Positions 12,901-23,539 of a DNA stretch of 64,000 nt are shown piece by piece; position 1 is the stretch's first letter, and each line of letters opens with the position of its first letter. Source of the stretch: Mytilisepta virgata (Eukaryota > Mollusca > Bivalvia > Mytilida > Mytilidae). The DNA lies in contig CM051515.1 in the NCBI GenBank assembly GCA_028015205.1, positions 12,728,001 to 12,792,000 of the forward strand, written 5' to 3'. Under the pieces are notes generated by a model. That model worked only from the letters and a program-made list of their open reading frames with translations, searched no databases and was not told the DNA's origin. The translations under genes were made by a program, and so were the position numbers.

Positions 12901-13195
12901 GCACCATTAACAACATTCCAACATTGTGTATTAATTTGCGTACAAATCGGAGGCAGGCCTTGTTCGTAAAATCAGTATATGCTTTAATAAAGACCTATGC
13001 CACCTATATATGGTCATATATTAATTCAAATTTGTATTAAAATCGATTGATCTGAAAAACGACGGTTGTTAAGGTGGGAGATGGAAGCAGAGGGGCGGGA
13101 GAAAGGAGAAAGGGGCGGGAGAAAGGAGAGAGGGGGCGGAAGAAAGGAGACGAGGGGCGGGAGAAAGGAGAAAGGTACTCCCCTTTCCACCCCCT
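9989..13195 (+). mobile_element. G-rich DNA element with TIRs, copy 1 only
   Basis: Copy 2 has an uninterrupted 'gttcagatggtaatcg' at 54365. In copy 1 this site is split: 'ttcagatg' (9981-9988) and 'ctcagatg' (13196-13203) flank an insertion whose ends are inverted repeats (agggggtggaaaggg at the left, ccctttccaccccct at the right). The 8 bp target duplication is suggestive of a hAT-type MITE. Just inside each end lies a tandem array of a polypurine unit such as 'gggggcgggagaaaggaga' (10020-10110 and 13090-13175). Element Y (10650-12664) is nested inside. No transposase is seen. Confidence 0.8.
10650..12664 (+). mobile_element. Non-autonomous element Y, long copy
   Basis: Starts with 'acaagaggctcagtgggct', has a gctcacctgg block, and ends with 'ggccaggtgagctaa' after a GACGACGGACG run. 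It is ~350 bp longer than the copy at 3059-4723, with an extra internal unit around 11940-12300. Both copies carry the same 'cttctcctctgaaacc'-type repeats in opposite genomic orientation. No gene is supported; the ORF at 11685-11885 has an inverted counterpart at 3504-3704 and is repeat sequence. Confidence 0.8.
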
Positions 13196-13203
13196 CTCAG
13201 ATG

Positions 13204-14331
13204 GTAATCGATCCATGTATCTATGGGATTTGTGTAATCTCTAAACATCTGTTCCCCTCTAATGGATCATACGGTAACAATAAAGGTAGACAATGATGAG
13301 TAACAATTATCATTCATTAAATGCATTAATTTCGTGAGTGTCGTAGTAAATATTTGGTAAATCTATATATACTAAGGAGATAAATTTACGATAGCCTATT
13401 GTTACAAATTTATCTTATTTTATAAGTTTTAAACACTACCACATATTAAATGTGCCTATACGCCTAAACCTAAAGTATGAATAAGCCAAGATACAAAGTT
13501 TTAATATAAATCAAATATTCACAGAGAATATAAATAGGGGTAATTGGATATTTTGTTCAAAATGCATGCCCCTTTTGTATGAATGAAGTTTTATTATTTA
13601 ATTGAAGTCACCCACTATTTATTTTAGAGTTAAGTCAAATCTTAAGCATTTTTTAACTTAAGTTTTTTTTATGCATGACTTAAATGGAGCGGGCAGGGGT
13701 TCAATAAAGTAAGATTTTGCTAAGCATACCACTCAGGTAATTTTCGCGGAGTTTACTTAACTAAGTGATTTCTTAGCAAAACCACACCCTTTACTTATAT
13801 ATTGCCATACTCATACTACCAAGTAATAATAGGGAGTAGACACCCCCTTCCCACCCGGGGCCAGTTACGCACTCGATACATTATGCGAGACGTTAACTTA
13901 CTGGATTACTGCATCCGTGAATCTTTAAATGAAAGCAAATTTTGACATGCAATAAGGAAGTTATCTAGATGTATATTTTTAAAGTAGCAGTCATTATTTA
14001 CCAGGTGAAATATTTTGTAAATCCATGAGAAGGAGCAAAACTAGGCCTTCATCCTAAAATGCCTACGGAACAACTTTTTACGCTGATCCCTGCATTAAGA
14101 TATTTTACCCCCTCCAATGCATATCTGCAAAGAAACTCTGAGGAAATATTACTTCATTTACCATAAAACAGTATTTAAAGCATACATTTACATGTATACA
14201 AAACTTCCAAATGCAACAAAATAAAAGCAAGCCACCATATATATGTATAAAACTCGTAAATGAGATATGTGAGTTACCTGTACATAAAAGTACACATATA
14301 TCTGATTAATAGCTTATTGTTTTTTTTTGTT
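13204..14331. other. Non-coding sequence, no gene seen
   Basis: Copy-2 equivalent is 54373-57171, interrupted there by the 54669-56302 transposon. AT-rich, with no ORF of note, and highly similar between copies. Nothing else is recognisable. Confidence 0.5.
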
Positions 14332-14585
14332 TAGTTGGGATTTTACGCCGTTTTCAGCACATTTGGCTATTTCGCGTCGGCCAGTATTTATGGGTGGAGG
14401 AAGCCTGAGTACCCGGAGAGGACCACCGACCTCAGGTAGAAAAATTGGCAATCCATGTCAATTGAGATCGGAGTCGAACACACCCCGCCACATGTGAGAT
14501 TCGAACTCGCACCCTCAGTGTTGACAGGCTAATGATTATTAGTGGTCTTGACGAACTACCTAGACCACTCGGCCACCGAGGCTAC
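14332..14585 (-). mobile_element. tRNA-derived SINE
   Basis: Read on the minus strand it starts 'gcctcggtggccgagtggtc' (a tRNA box A like that of tRNA-Leu/Ser), has a box-B-like 'gagttcgaatctc'-type sequence, and continues with a non-tRNA body ('cggggtgtgttcgactccga') and a 3' part ending 'gaaaacggcgtaaaatccca'. The same family occurs at 20412, 23604, 42562, 45411 and 57172. It is not a functional tRNA gene because no acceptor or anticodon fold closes. Confidence 0.85.
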
Positions 14586-16182
14586 CGAGGCCTGCGAGCA
14601 AGATGCCTACAATTGCTTTTACCGTTTCCCTTACAGGATCGATTTCCCCCCCTCAAAATGTGACCTTCTTGCGGATTGTAGTTTTTAAAAATGACAAAAA
14701 GATAAATAATAAGATGAAAACCAGTTTGTCTTGGAAATTTTCAAAGTGAAAACAAAAATGTATTGTGTCATTACTAAATTAAACAAAATGGTGATATGAC
14801 ATATAATGAAAAATATTTGAGCATTTAAAAAAAAAATAATAAAATCGTACAAACAATATAAAAATAAGGATATTGTAAAATGGATAGAAATGGGTTTTTT
14901 TTATCTTTTTCTAAGAATTTAGAATTTTTATAATCTTCGAAAATAGATTTAAGCTTATGTAACTAAAAAAAAAATATAACAAAGGAGCTTTTTAATTTTT
15001 TTTTGTACAAAGAAATACAACCTTCAAAGATATTTTTGCCCATTTTTCAGAAAAAAATTAGGTTTCAGTAATTGTTTTGGAATTTTTTGGGTTGTCAAAC
15101 CAAATAAATTTCCAGGCTTTGTCGAGGTCGACGATCAACTTACGGTCTTCAGTAGAGAAAATTTATAAGGAAGACGGTGTTATCCCCCTTCTTTCCGATT
15201 TTCCTGTTAAGCTACTTGCATACCTCTCTTATAGGTCGTGAATTTACACCAAAATTTTGTGATTAACGTAAAAATGTGTAAAGATTGCGTAAAAATTATG
15301 AGAGATTGAAAAAAACCGATTTAAGACAGTGCAAAGATTTCAGATTTTTATAAAACTTTGCCTGCACCTTATTAACAAAAAAAGTAAAAATAAACTTTTT
15401 TCAAAAAGCAGATGCAGTTTTGAATATTCTAGCTTCATTTAAAATTTGGTAAAAAATTAGCGGATTTGTAGATATCTCCAACTTTAAAGCATACTTGTAA
15501 TATCTGGGATAATAAATTCATAATTTTTTTTTTATATAAACAACTAGTGTAGTATCATACAAACTCTTTCCCGTTCCATTATAAAATGTTGTTGTCTGTC
15601 CATTCTCAGATTGTTGGTAAAGCCGGAAACTTTATTTTGTATTCTGCAAATTTAGGTGTCTGCCAAAAATATTAGGAAAACGATTATTTTGCTTGCTCAT
15701 AATTTCTTATTTATAAAAAGGGGGGGGGGGTGAGGGTCGGATATAAAGTGAATTTTCTTGAAGAGAAGAAAAAGCAGTCGCACATACCATCTTAAAAGGG
15801 ATATTGTACATACTGTGAAAATAGCATACAGTATTATTGCCGTGATCTCGACTTCTCGACACGTCGGTGGATAAAATTGCTGCCATGCAATGCGATATGG
15901 AAAACGACAGTAATTTCCTTACCATACGAACGTGAAATAAAATATTACACGATAAGTTAAACAATAATAAAGATACAAATTGTATAACATAAATTACCCG
16001 TTAGCAGAAAAACCTTCAACAAATTTCTATAACTTTGTGTACTTCTGATCTGTTTGTTTGCTGAAAGCCTGGTATAAGGAAGTAAATTGATCACGTGATA
16101 TTCGTAACTAAGGTCTATATGTTTATTTAAATAATAGAACTTAATTATCTTGTAACGTTGTGTTTATAAATTGGAGAAGGCC
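14586..16182. other. Non-coding sequence with homopolymer runs
   Basis: Many A and T runs (for example 14828-14840, 14990-15004) and a G run of 10 at 15721. No coding, tRNA or mobile-element signal is recognised. The copy-2 equivalent (57419-59013) is nearly identical, with small length changes in the homopolymers. Confidence 0.45.
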
Positions 16183-17500
16183 ATGGGCGTAACTAGGGTC
16201 TTTTTTCTATGAGGCAAAATCTTGCCCAAATGCTGTTTAATCCTCGATTGTAGCCATTTCCTGACATCTTTTTCCTAGTTTAGTAATACAACTTTTTTTA
16301 TGATTTAATTTTCTTATTCTCTACTAAATCGGGCAGTAGGATGTATTTCGGAATCCATATACCCTAGAAATACATAAAAGTTATTCACAATAAGTCTTAA
16401 AAGCAGTTTGCATTTGTTATTAAAAGAAAGGATACGGGGTATGCGTTAATGAGACAACATCAGAATAAAACAGAACACGGCAAAAATGCCGTTATCTAGG
16501 AGTCGCCGACGTGTGGTCTTCAATCATCAGCAACAGACAATTCCACATAACAAGTACTAGGACGAAAAACAGTCTCACTCGCAGAAATTACACAAACCAT
16601 CCTTCGGCGTCAAGATTAGTAGTTAACAATAATGGATACCAATTTACACGTTCCAAAAATAATGTATAAATTAGGAGGGCTCGGGATCGGAATCATGAAA
16701 ATCTCAGACAATAAGCTAAAACGTTGTAGAGAAAATCCAAATTTCAAAATGACCGAAAAATATAGAGTCAAAAACCAAATACGACAAATCTGTGTATGAC
16801 CTATGCATGGATAAATGTGAAAAATGAGAGTTTGAAACAGAAATGTTTTTGTACGAGGAATTAAGATTTGTCCATAGAAATTTGTTTAATTTTACGATGG
16901 CCGGAGGTATCATAACGCCTTAAAATATTTTCCCGGTTCAATCACACTCTCAGGTCAGGTTTCTGTGAGCATGAAGCATTGCTCATCCACACAAACTTTC
17001 GTTCCTCATTGTAGACCTTACCCAGGTCTTAAGTTTGCGCAAATCCGAAAATGATCGTTCGCAATATACAGACGTGACTGGAAGAACAAGCAACAATTTA
17101 AAAATAGTATGAATATTCGGACGAAGGTCTTTGTCTGCAATCTGTAGAGCAGCATGTAGTCCATATATATTTTTATACATAGGGTAATCAAACACTTTAA
17201 GCTTCCACCTTTTAATTTCCATAAAAAAACGTCCTTACTAGACATAGATGCTGCAAAAGCGACGGAAAATGATTCAGTTTTTTGGGGATAAGATAGTATC
17301 CAACCATTCGGTTTTTCAATTCTCTTGGAAATATTTTCTCCATTTCTGATATTACGTGATCTATAAATGGGAAGAACAGGTTTATCCGCCAATGTTTGAC
17401 CGGGTTGTTTCAGGGTCAGCGTTTTCCCGATGGACCTGGCGCCCAACACGTCGCAACACGTGGACATCAAATAAGCGATATATTTAGCGGATATCATATT
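16183..17500 (-). mobile_element. Decayed hAT-type DNA transposon
   Basis: The left edge 'catgggcgtaactaggg' resembles hAT terminal repeats of the CAGTGGCGTAGCTAGG type. The minus strand then encodes remnants of a transposase (16920-17497) in more than one frame. An ~80 bp sequence containing 'ggggtatgcgttaatg' occurs in direct orientation at 16432-16510 and 17571-17650, bracketing the transposase remnant. The right terminus is not found. The same relic lies at 59014-60330. Confidence 0.6.
16920..17497 (-). pseudogene. hAT transposase C-terminus (hATC), broken
   Basis: In one minus frame (17222-16983) the peptide contains 'LPVTSVYCERSFSDLRKLKT' followed by WVRSTMRNESL, which is the conserved hAT C-terminal dimerisation motif (CERSFS..RRLKTWLRSTM in active members). 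The frame then meets TGA codons within a still recognisable AMLHAHRNLT tail. Upstream, a different frame (to 17497) reads 'YIAYLMSTCCDVLGARSIGK' and 'YRSRNIRNGENI', probably the preceding part of the same protein. Frame changes and stops make it a pseudogene. The closest type is the ZMYM1-like hAT group, by motif memory. Confidence 0.7.
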
Positions 17501-17929
17501 TATATTTCTGTAAGCAAAATTTCTTTTTTAATTATTTTGTTGTTGTTGTTGTCAAATTCGGCATGAGGCAAGGATATGGGGTATGCGTTAATGGGACAAG
17601 ATCAGAATAAAATAGAACATGGCAAAAATGCCGTAATCTAGGAGTCGACGACGGCTCTGAAGGCTGAAGCTATTAACGATGACAAAAAATTCATATGCAA
17701 TCTACTTAAGTTTTCTCATTTGGGGTCAGCAACAATGTACCTTTATCATTTTTATTGCTGGCAAGAAAGGGGACTTCAACTGGGTGTGGGTGCATGGGGT
17801 CGGGTTGGCACTTGAATCGTGTTTGATAAATTGTTTAACTGAATCTCATCCTTAAGAAATAATTGCCACTGTGTGATAACCAAACAATTTACTTCATGGA
17901 ATCCACCCCCTATATAGGTATTCTATACT

Positions 17930-18215
17930 AAACCCTAACCTTACTCTAATCCCCCCCCAGCTAAACATGCTTAAACCCTAATCTAACTCTAACCCTTCCT
18001 TCAGCTAACCATGCATAAACCCTAATCTCACTCTAACCCTTCCCTCAGCTAACGACGCATAAACCCTAATCTAACTCTAACCTTTCTCTCAGCTAACCAT
18101 CCATAAACCCTAACCTAATTCTTAACCCTTCCTTCAGTTAACCATGCATAAACCCTAATCTAACTCTAACCTTCCATCAGCTAACCATGCATAAATCTTA
18201 ACAAAGCCCTAACCC
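17930..18215 (+). repeat. 44-bp minisatellite, about six units
   Basis: Tandem units of roughly 44 bp containing 'cagctaaccatgcataaacc' and 'taatctaactctaaccctt'. The same satellite occurs at 60785-60995 (about four units) and 31130-31495 (about eight units), so copy number differs in the three paralogous places. The accctaa words look telomere-like, but the unit is not TTAGGG. Confidence 0.85.
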
Positions 18216-18366
18216 AAAAGGATTGGGCCCCCTTTATTATTGAATATGATGTAAATTGACGTAAGTGTAAAGTTCAGTTTGCTGTGGAAAGAAAAAGGTT
18301 TCATTATATTCCAGTTAGTTTTATGTTATAGTTTTTTTCATATTTTATTTTAAATACGTGTACAGG

Positions 18367-19390
18367 AGTAGTATATATGCGGTTCTAAAATCGTATTTGT
18401 GGTGGTGGTGTGGTGGTGCCGGATATGACGTCACCGGAACCGGAAATGACGTAAAAGTCACGTGACAAGAACCGGAAGTACCCGGAAGTGATTTGCGCGC
18501 AACCGGAAGAAGTGTGTTTTCCCGCCTTTTTTACGGAAGTGACGCAAGTCACGTGTCAGGACCCGGATGTGTGGTCTGCGCATGCCGGAACCGAAAGTGC
18601 CCGGAAGTGGTTTTCGCGCATGTGCAACCGGAAGTAGTGGATTTTCCCGCCATTTTCCATTATTTGTTGACGGAAGTGACGTAAGTCACTAGCTGGGACC
18701 CGAAAGTGTCATGGTTAATCAGAATTCCGATTGGATTATCTCCCTTTTCCCGCAATTCTTAGTCGTCTCCGGATCTTTCTTCGGTCTGTGTAGGTAGGGT
18801 CTTGCATCGAGCCTCTGATACTCTCACTGTTATGTCGAAGTCCGAGAGTAATCGCCCACGGATGATGTTTCTGTGAGGACTAAAGGTAGGATTGGATTAT
18901 GTCCTCTAGCCTTCAGCTAATGCTGTCACCATTAGGTCAATGGAGGGGTGTCCTCAGCATCCGCCGTAGCAACGGCGGTCCATTTCATTGCTCTATGATG
19001 CACTTCGTTTCTCTTCTCTTGCTCCATGCCTACACATACGCAGACGACACATCCGGGTCCTGGCAGGTAACTAACTTCTGTAAACAAATGGCGGGAAAAC
19101 CCACTACTTTCGGTTGCGCATGAACACAAATCACTTCCGGTTCCGGTAACGCATGCGCGGTCGACATATCTGGGTCCTGGCACGTGACTTGCGTAACTTC
19201 CGTAAACAAATTGAGGGAAAACACACTTCTTCCGATTGCGCATGTGCGCAAATCACTTCCGGGTACTTGCGGCTCCGGTCACGTGACCTCCGGTTCCGTT
19301 GACTCACTTCCTGTTACGTCATTTCCGGTTCCGGTGACGTCATATCTGGCACCACCACAAATACGACTTTAGAACTGCATATAGACTACT
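18367..19390 (+). mobile_element. Palindromic element dense in promoter motifs, copy 1
   Basis: Left end 'agtagtatatatgcggttct' and the inverse of the right end 'agtagtctatatgcagttct' begin imperfect inverted repeats that continue for hundreds of bases through GGTGGTG, TGACGTCA and CCGGAACCGGAA. Flanks are tacagg and tacatgg, a likely target duplication; the third paralogue at 31660-31680 has the unoccupied site. Each arm has two diverged tandem units of ~120 bp, with repeated CCGGAAGT (ETS), TGACGTCA or TGACGTAA (CRE), gtcacgtgac (E-box), TGCGCATG (NRF1-like) and TTTCCCGCC (E2F-like). A non-palindromic centre (about 18715-18960) has GATTGG words. No ORF is credible; those present are by-products of the CG-rich arms. 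Confidence 0.8.
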
Positions 19391-20348
19391 TACATGGTAT
19401 CCTGAGCTTAAATTGAGGACATTGTTATGTACAATAATTCTGACAAAATCCGTGACCAATCACTTCAGGTTTTAAATTGACCAAGAAGGTATAACCATCT
19501 CAGGACAGATCAGTATGTGGATTATTAAAATGCTACTGGTCGTTAAACTTGGAAAATTATTTAAATTTGCAAATCAGTGATTTTTCTAAAACCCCTTACC
19601 CTCCCTCGATCCTCAAAATCTGTGACTTGTGAGTAAAAATCAAGTGTTTCCCCGAAACCAAATCACTGATTCGCCCTAAGGTAAGTTTCATATAGTACAA
19701 CAGCATATCCAAATGTCTTTCTAAAATTAGGCACTGATATATCTTCAACATATTATTTTGTTGGGAATCTAAACAGAGATTAATTTTTATTTCGGAATTA
19801 TCAGTCAAAATGAACAAGAGGACACATACACCTAAGGAGCAAATAAAAAAACCCATTGTATACGGCACCCGTCGTGATGTTCAACAAAGTCAATCCGGTT
19901 GAAGTCACAAATCGGTAGCTGATAAGTTAATTTGAAATAGAACAGGTTTCTAAAAGTGTTTTGTTAATCTATTCATAGTTTTATCCTGTTTTTCATTTCA
20001 AGATAAATCACAATGGATTCCTTTAACGTTTTTTCGCTCTTCTTATCAAAAAAGATCTTATATTCGAATTTACCATGTTTTTGGTAAAAATCAGATTATG
20101 GTTTTGGCTTTAAATTAACAGGTTATTTTGGCATTTTTTAATTTGCTCTTCAATTTTTGAATTGTTGTTTTGGTTTTCAACATTGTAGGCCTTGATCACA
20201 ACTGATGTGTCGTAAATCGACGAAATGTGCACACCTTGTGCATCAAAATTGGTATCAAAGAATTGTATTATTCATTTTCACCTTGACTGAAATTATAAAA
20301 TAAAAACATTTTTTTATTTAAACACGAAAAGGTATAACACCCAAAAAG
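19391..20348 (+). repeat. Repeat-derived tail with decayed hammerhead
   Basis: Continues the paralogy with 31672-32095 and 62159-63290. The part 19800-19905 is the inverse of the 'ccaccgatttgtgacttcca' repeat (here called Z) seen at 20825. A decayed hammerhead core lies at 20199-20244. No gene. Confidence 0.55.
20199..20244 (+). ncRNA. Decayed hammerhead ribozyme relic
   Basis: Reads CTGATGT (expected CTGATGA), a perfect stem II GTCG-TAAAT-CGAC, GAAA, then TGTGCACA where related bivalve hammerheads have a CG-rich palindrome. The cleavage-site U is missing, so activity is not expected. The changes fit CpG decay. The paralogues at 63139 and 32020 are decayed differently. Confidence 0.55.
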
Positions 20349-20411
20349 ACAAGAGACTACCAGTGTAATGGGAAACATACAAGAAATTCTTACCATTGTT
20401 TGTTTGTTTGT

Positions 20412-20600
20412 TTAGTTGGGATTTTACGCCGTTTTCAGCACATTTGGCTGTTTCGAGGCGGCCAGTCTTTATTGGTGGAGGAAGCCGGAGTACCCGGAGA
20501 GAACCACCGACCTTCGGTAGGAAAATTGGCAATCCTTGTCAATTAAGATCGGAGTCGAACACACCCCGCCACAGGTGAGATTCGAACTCACAACCTCAAA
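20412..20600 (-). mobile_element. Truncated SINE in unit A
   Basis: Inverse of the SINE 3' part from 'tagttgggattttacgccg' to the box-B-like 'gagattcgaactcacaacc'. The box A end of the tRNA part is missing. Confidence 0.8.
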
Positions 20601-20819
20601 TCATGTAATCATACAAACATTGTTTTTGGAACTTCCTCTGCATCAACAATGTAAATTCCTCCCCCCTCCCAAAAAAAAATCGACAAAAATGTATCTTCTG
20701 AATTTAATTTGGACAGTTTTTGACGGTTGGGATTTTGAAAATATTTTTTTACTGAATTGCATCTTTTCTGTAGCCAAAGTTATTTCCAAAACTTTATAGT
20801 TAAATGGGTATTTGTTTCA

Positions 20820-20995
20820 GAATCTGTCTGTGCCTCCACCGATTTGTGACTTCCACCGGATTGACTTTGTTGAGTTTCACGACGCGTGCCGTATACGCAG
20901 CAGAAACTGCTTACCATTCCGAGCACCTGGGTTCACTCCTGGTTTTTATAGGAGTTCGTGTTGTTCATTGTTTTGAAGTTTCTGAAGAGTATTTG
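20820..20995 (+). repeat. Dispersed repeat Z
   Basis: Contains 'cctccaccgatttgtgactt', 'gccgtatacgcagcagaaac' and 'ttcactcctggtttttatag'. Related copies are at 24002-24170 and 55755-56060 (plus) and 62800-62960 and 19800-19905 (minus). It has no coding potential. Confidence 0.75.
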
Positions 20996-22191
20996 TCGAA
21001 ATAGATTGCCTTTCCTACTCGCTCGAACATCTTCCCGTAAATTTTAATCGATGCCTTTTAAGTTTTCTCTACAGTTTAACTGCCTCAGAGGTTTTTAAAA
21101 TACATTATCACACAATAACAATCTTATTGAACATGCTGAAGGATTTATTGAGTGAAATAATAAAGAAGTAGGGCTATTTCCCCGTACATTTTTGTTCACT
21201 TCTAGGGCCATCCCTGAAGCCATAGTCTGGTCTCTAAAGATTTGCTTCTAATATTAACAGGTAAGCTTTCTCTACTTTTTAACTGCCATATTGTCACACA
21301 ATAACAAGCTTACTTAACATGCTGAATGGTTTATTGAGTGAAGTAATAAATGACAAAATAATATTCAAAGTAATTAAACAGATAAAAAGATACAAATTTC
21401 GTGCGGCTTTGGTAATTTAGCAGGCTTGCAACTGGCATTTTTCTCCCAAACATGGTATATTTGTTTAAAATACATGTTAAAACTTATCTTATCATAAGGG
21501 ACCGGTCAATATTTATTGGTGAGTTGGGACCGGTGCAATTTGAAAACAACAACCTATGTCATACCTTGTGAAATAACACAAAAAACTGTCCTACATCAAT
21601 TCTCTTCTAAATAAATATGGATAGCTCTAAAGTCCCATTACTGTGTAAATTCAGAAATTATAATTGGGATTATGAACATGGCAATAATTTCTGAATTTAC
21701 AGTAATTATATATTTTTTTAATTTTAAATGTTCAATGGTTGACCATGTTGATATAGTTTACTAATATTCAAAAAGAAAGAATTTTTGGTGGGAAGTTTAA
21801 GATTAATTGTTATTTTTTTGTGAAGCTGCAAAGCTGTTTAATGTTCAACTTGTTTTCGTTGAATCATTTAAATTACTGTCTTAAATCCATGCGCATTCAA
21901 AAGGTTTTTGTAATTTTTTTTCACTTTGCAATTTTACTTGTTTTGTTATAATTGTTCAGGAATAATATCTTAATGGATCGTAAAATTTTGTATCCAAGAT
22001 TTTGCACTATTCTATTGCCAATCCTCTAAATGTAATTTTTTAAAGTCTGCTAAAAGGTTACCTCCCTCTCACATGTTAACTCCCATGGAGGATTGATAAA
22101 ATACTGTGTTTCAGTTACAAAAGAAATTTCACATTTCAATATATTATACTTTTACATTTTTACTACTCTATTTATCGATGTTATCTAAGCC
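20996..22191. other. AT-rich non-coding sequence
   Basis: Unit A body. No gene is recognised. Two short similar blocks ('taactgcc...attgtcacacaataacaa') lie near 21080 and 21283. Confidence 0.4.
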
Positions 22192-22235
22192 GGTCTATAT
22201 AATGTTATATGTACCGGCTGTACATTATATGGACC
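22192..22235 (+). repeat. Short hairpin with ggtctatataatgt arms
   Basis: Left arm ggtctatataatgt and right arm acattatatggacc pair with one mismatch around 'tatatgtaccggctgt'. Its counterpart in unit B is 25665-25708. The arm shares the word ggtccatataat with the larger hairpin just downstream. Confidence 0.75.
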
Positions 22236-22289
22236 TACTCGTTTTGGCGAGATCGATTAAATTCGATTAAACTCCAGTAAAATATAATA

Positions 22290-22457
22290 TAACAAATGGT
22301 TCATGACACTGAGGGTCAAATGTCAGTACATGGACCGTTGGTCGCCCTAAAAAAATTATATGGACCTCAACTGCGGTTCGGTCCATATAATTTTTGTCGG
22401 GCGACCAACCAGTCCATATACTGCCATATGACCCTCAGTGTCATGAACTATTTGTTA
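22290..22457 (+). repeat. 168-bp hairpin (long inverted repeat), unit A
   Basis: Arms of about 78 bp: the left arm reads taacaaatggttcatgacac, gagggtca, ggtcgccc and attatatggacc, and the right arm is its near-perfect inverse, around a short tcaactgcggttc loop. Unit B has the same structure at 25763-25930, also 168 bp. The 65-residue ORF through it is a by-product of the palindrome. It may be a foldback element, a hairpin RNA source or a recombination hot spot; nothing decides. Confidence 0.85.
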
Positions 22458-23539
22458 ATTATGACCAGTCATGACAGTCAGAATATTTATTAATGCAAAT
22501 TCTAGCACACTGTTATGTATGTTTATATGTTAAATATGATAAAACCCAATTTACAAAACAAGGTTCCAATACATTATTATTGTGTGTACATGTATCATTA
22601 ATACTAAAGGAAGAGACCGTTTTCTTTGAGTGGTAAAAACTCTGAAACCATCAAATGTTGGAAATGTTTGAGATATAACACATATTAGTGACATCCAGTA
22701 GTTCCCAAGTTTGCCCTCAGAAGAATTTCTTTTTCTTAGAAAACTGAGTTTTATGTGAAAATGTTCTAAAAAAAACGCCCGTCATTGGGAAGAGTATTAT
22801 TCGCATGATTAATATTTTATTATCTCCCCTTTTGACATTTTTGCTAAAGTTAATTTCATTTTTGTAATAGTATCTATTTTGGTTAAATTTAACATTCTAT
22901 AAAACAGGAATAATCATTTAACATAAAAAAATAATTACTATGATTAGATATTTGGTTTAACTTAAATGTTTTGCAAAAGATATAGTTATATGGTACCATG
23001 ATTTATGATTAGTATATTTGATTTAAAGCCTATTGTTGGGTAATATGTTATTTCTAGGGGTCATTTTTACTTTGCCAGTGATGTTTCTCCAAAATTTTAA
23101 TTATTTTTTTATATAGAACTATTACTTTTTTGTAAAGAATCAATATTTATCAATATTTTTTTAATTATATGTTTCGAATCTTTGTTCTATGTTAACATGG
23201 TTAATGAAATATGATAACTTTTAAAAATATGATATAAGCAGCTTGGAGTCCCAGTGAAACGAACTGCATGTCTTAATTGCCACTGTCCATTTTTTTGTCA
23301 GTAAATTAGTGGTTTGTTGTGAAATTTTTATTTGAGGTTTGTCGGAAAAGCAATTCTAGACATTTTAATACACAGCGGGGCTTGGAAACGCATAGCGTTT
23401 TCACCAAAAATATGCATTAATTTATATCAAAATATATAGGCTTCGGAGTCTCATACATTCTAAAAACATGATCTAATAACAACATATCCATTTTCTGAGT
23501 AAAAAACCAAAATTTAGCTCCCAAAAATCCGAGTGACTG
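22458..23539. other. AT-rich non-coding sequence and unit spacer
   Basis: No gene, tRNA or transposon ends are recognised. 23401-23539 is the spacer between the tandem units; its 'cattttctgagtaaaaaacc' part resembles 62405-62445, which is absent from the copy-1 equivalent of that place. Confidence 0.4.

Larger units (their letters stand above)
22..20391 (+). repeat. Large segmental duplication, copy 1
   Basis: This segment is repeated in the same orientation at 40451-63330. Alignment by eye starts near the words 'ggagttaagctataaaa' (22 and 40451) and ends near 'catacaagaaattctta' (20391 and 63330). Matching stretches are nearly identical, for example 13900-17600 against 56700-60400. Copy 1 has private insertions at 1222-5238 (Penelope element) and 9989-13195 (G-rich DNA element), and ~400 bp near 6965-7364 not seen in copy 2. 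It lacks ~4.2 kb equivalent to 43690-47915, the 49441-53498 array and the 54669-56302 transposon. No intact gene is seen in it. It could be a true dispersed duplication or a second haplotype left in the assembly. Confidence 0.9.
20349..23400 (+). repeat. ~3 kb tandem duplication, unit A
   Basis: Starts 'gacaagagactaccagtg' and ends 'cacagcggggcttggaaacg'. The same order of sequence recurs at 23540-26898 with small differences: truncated SINE, repeat Z, unique AT-rich sequence, a pair of hairpins, then more AT-rich sequence. A ~140 bp spacer (23401-23539) separates the units. No gene is seen in it. Confidence 0.9.

Noticed and set aside
17930..18215. Telomere-like accctaa words
   Set aside because: The repeat unit is 44 bp and irregular, not TTAGGG; it is an interstitial minisatellite.
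18932..19251. Overlapping ORFs in both strands of the palindromic element
   Set aside because: They exist because CG-rich arms lack stop codons; they overlap on both strands and have no domain.
22296..22493. 65-codon ORF conserved in both tandem units (also 25769-25966)
   Set aside because: It lies on the 168 bp hairpin, so conservation follows from the recent duplication; no known motif.
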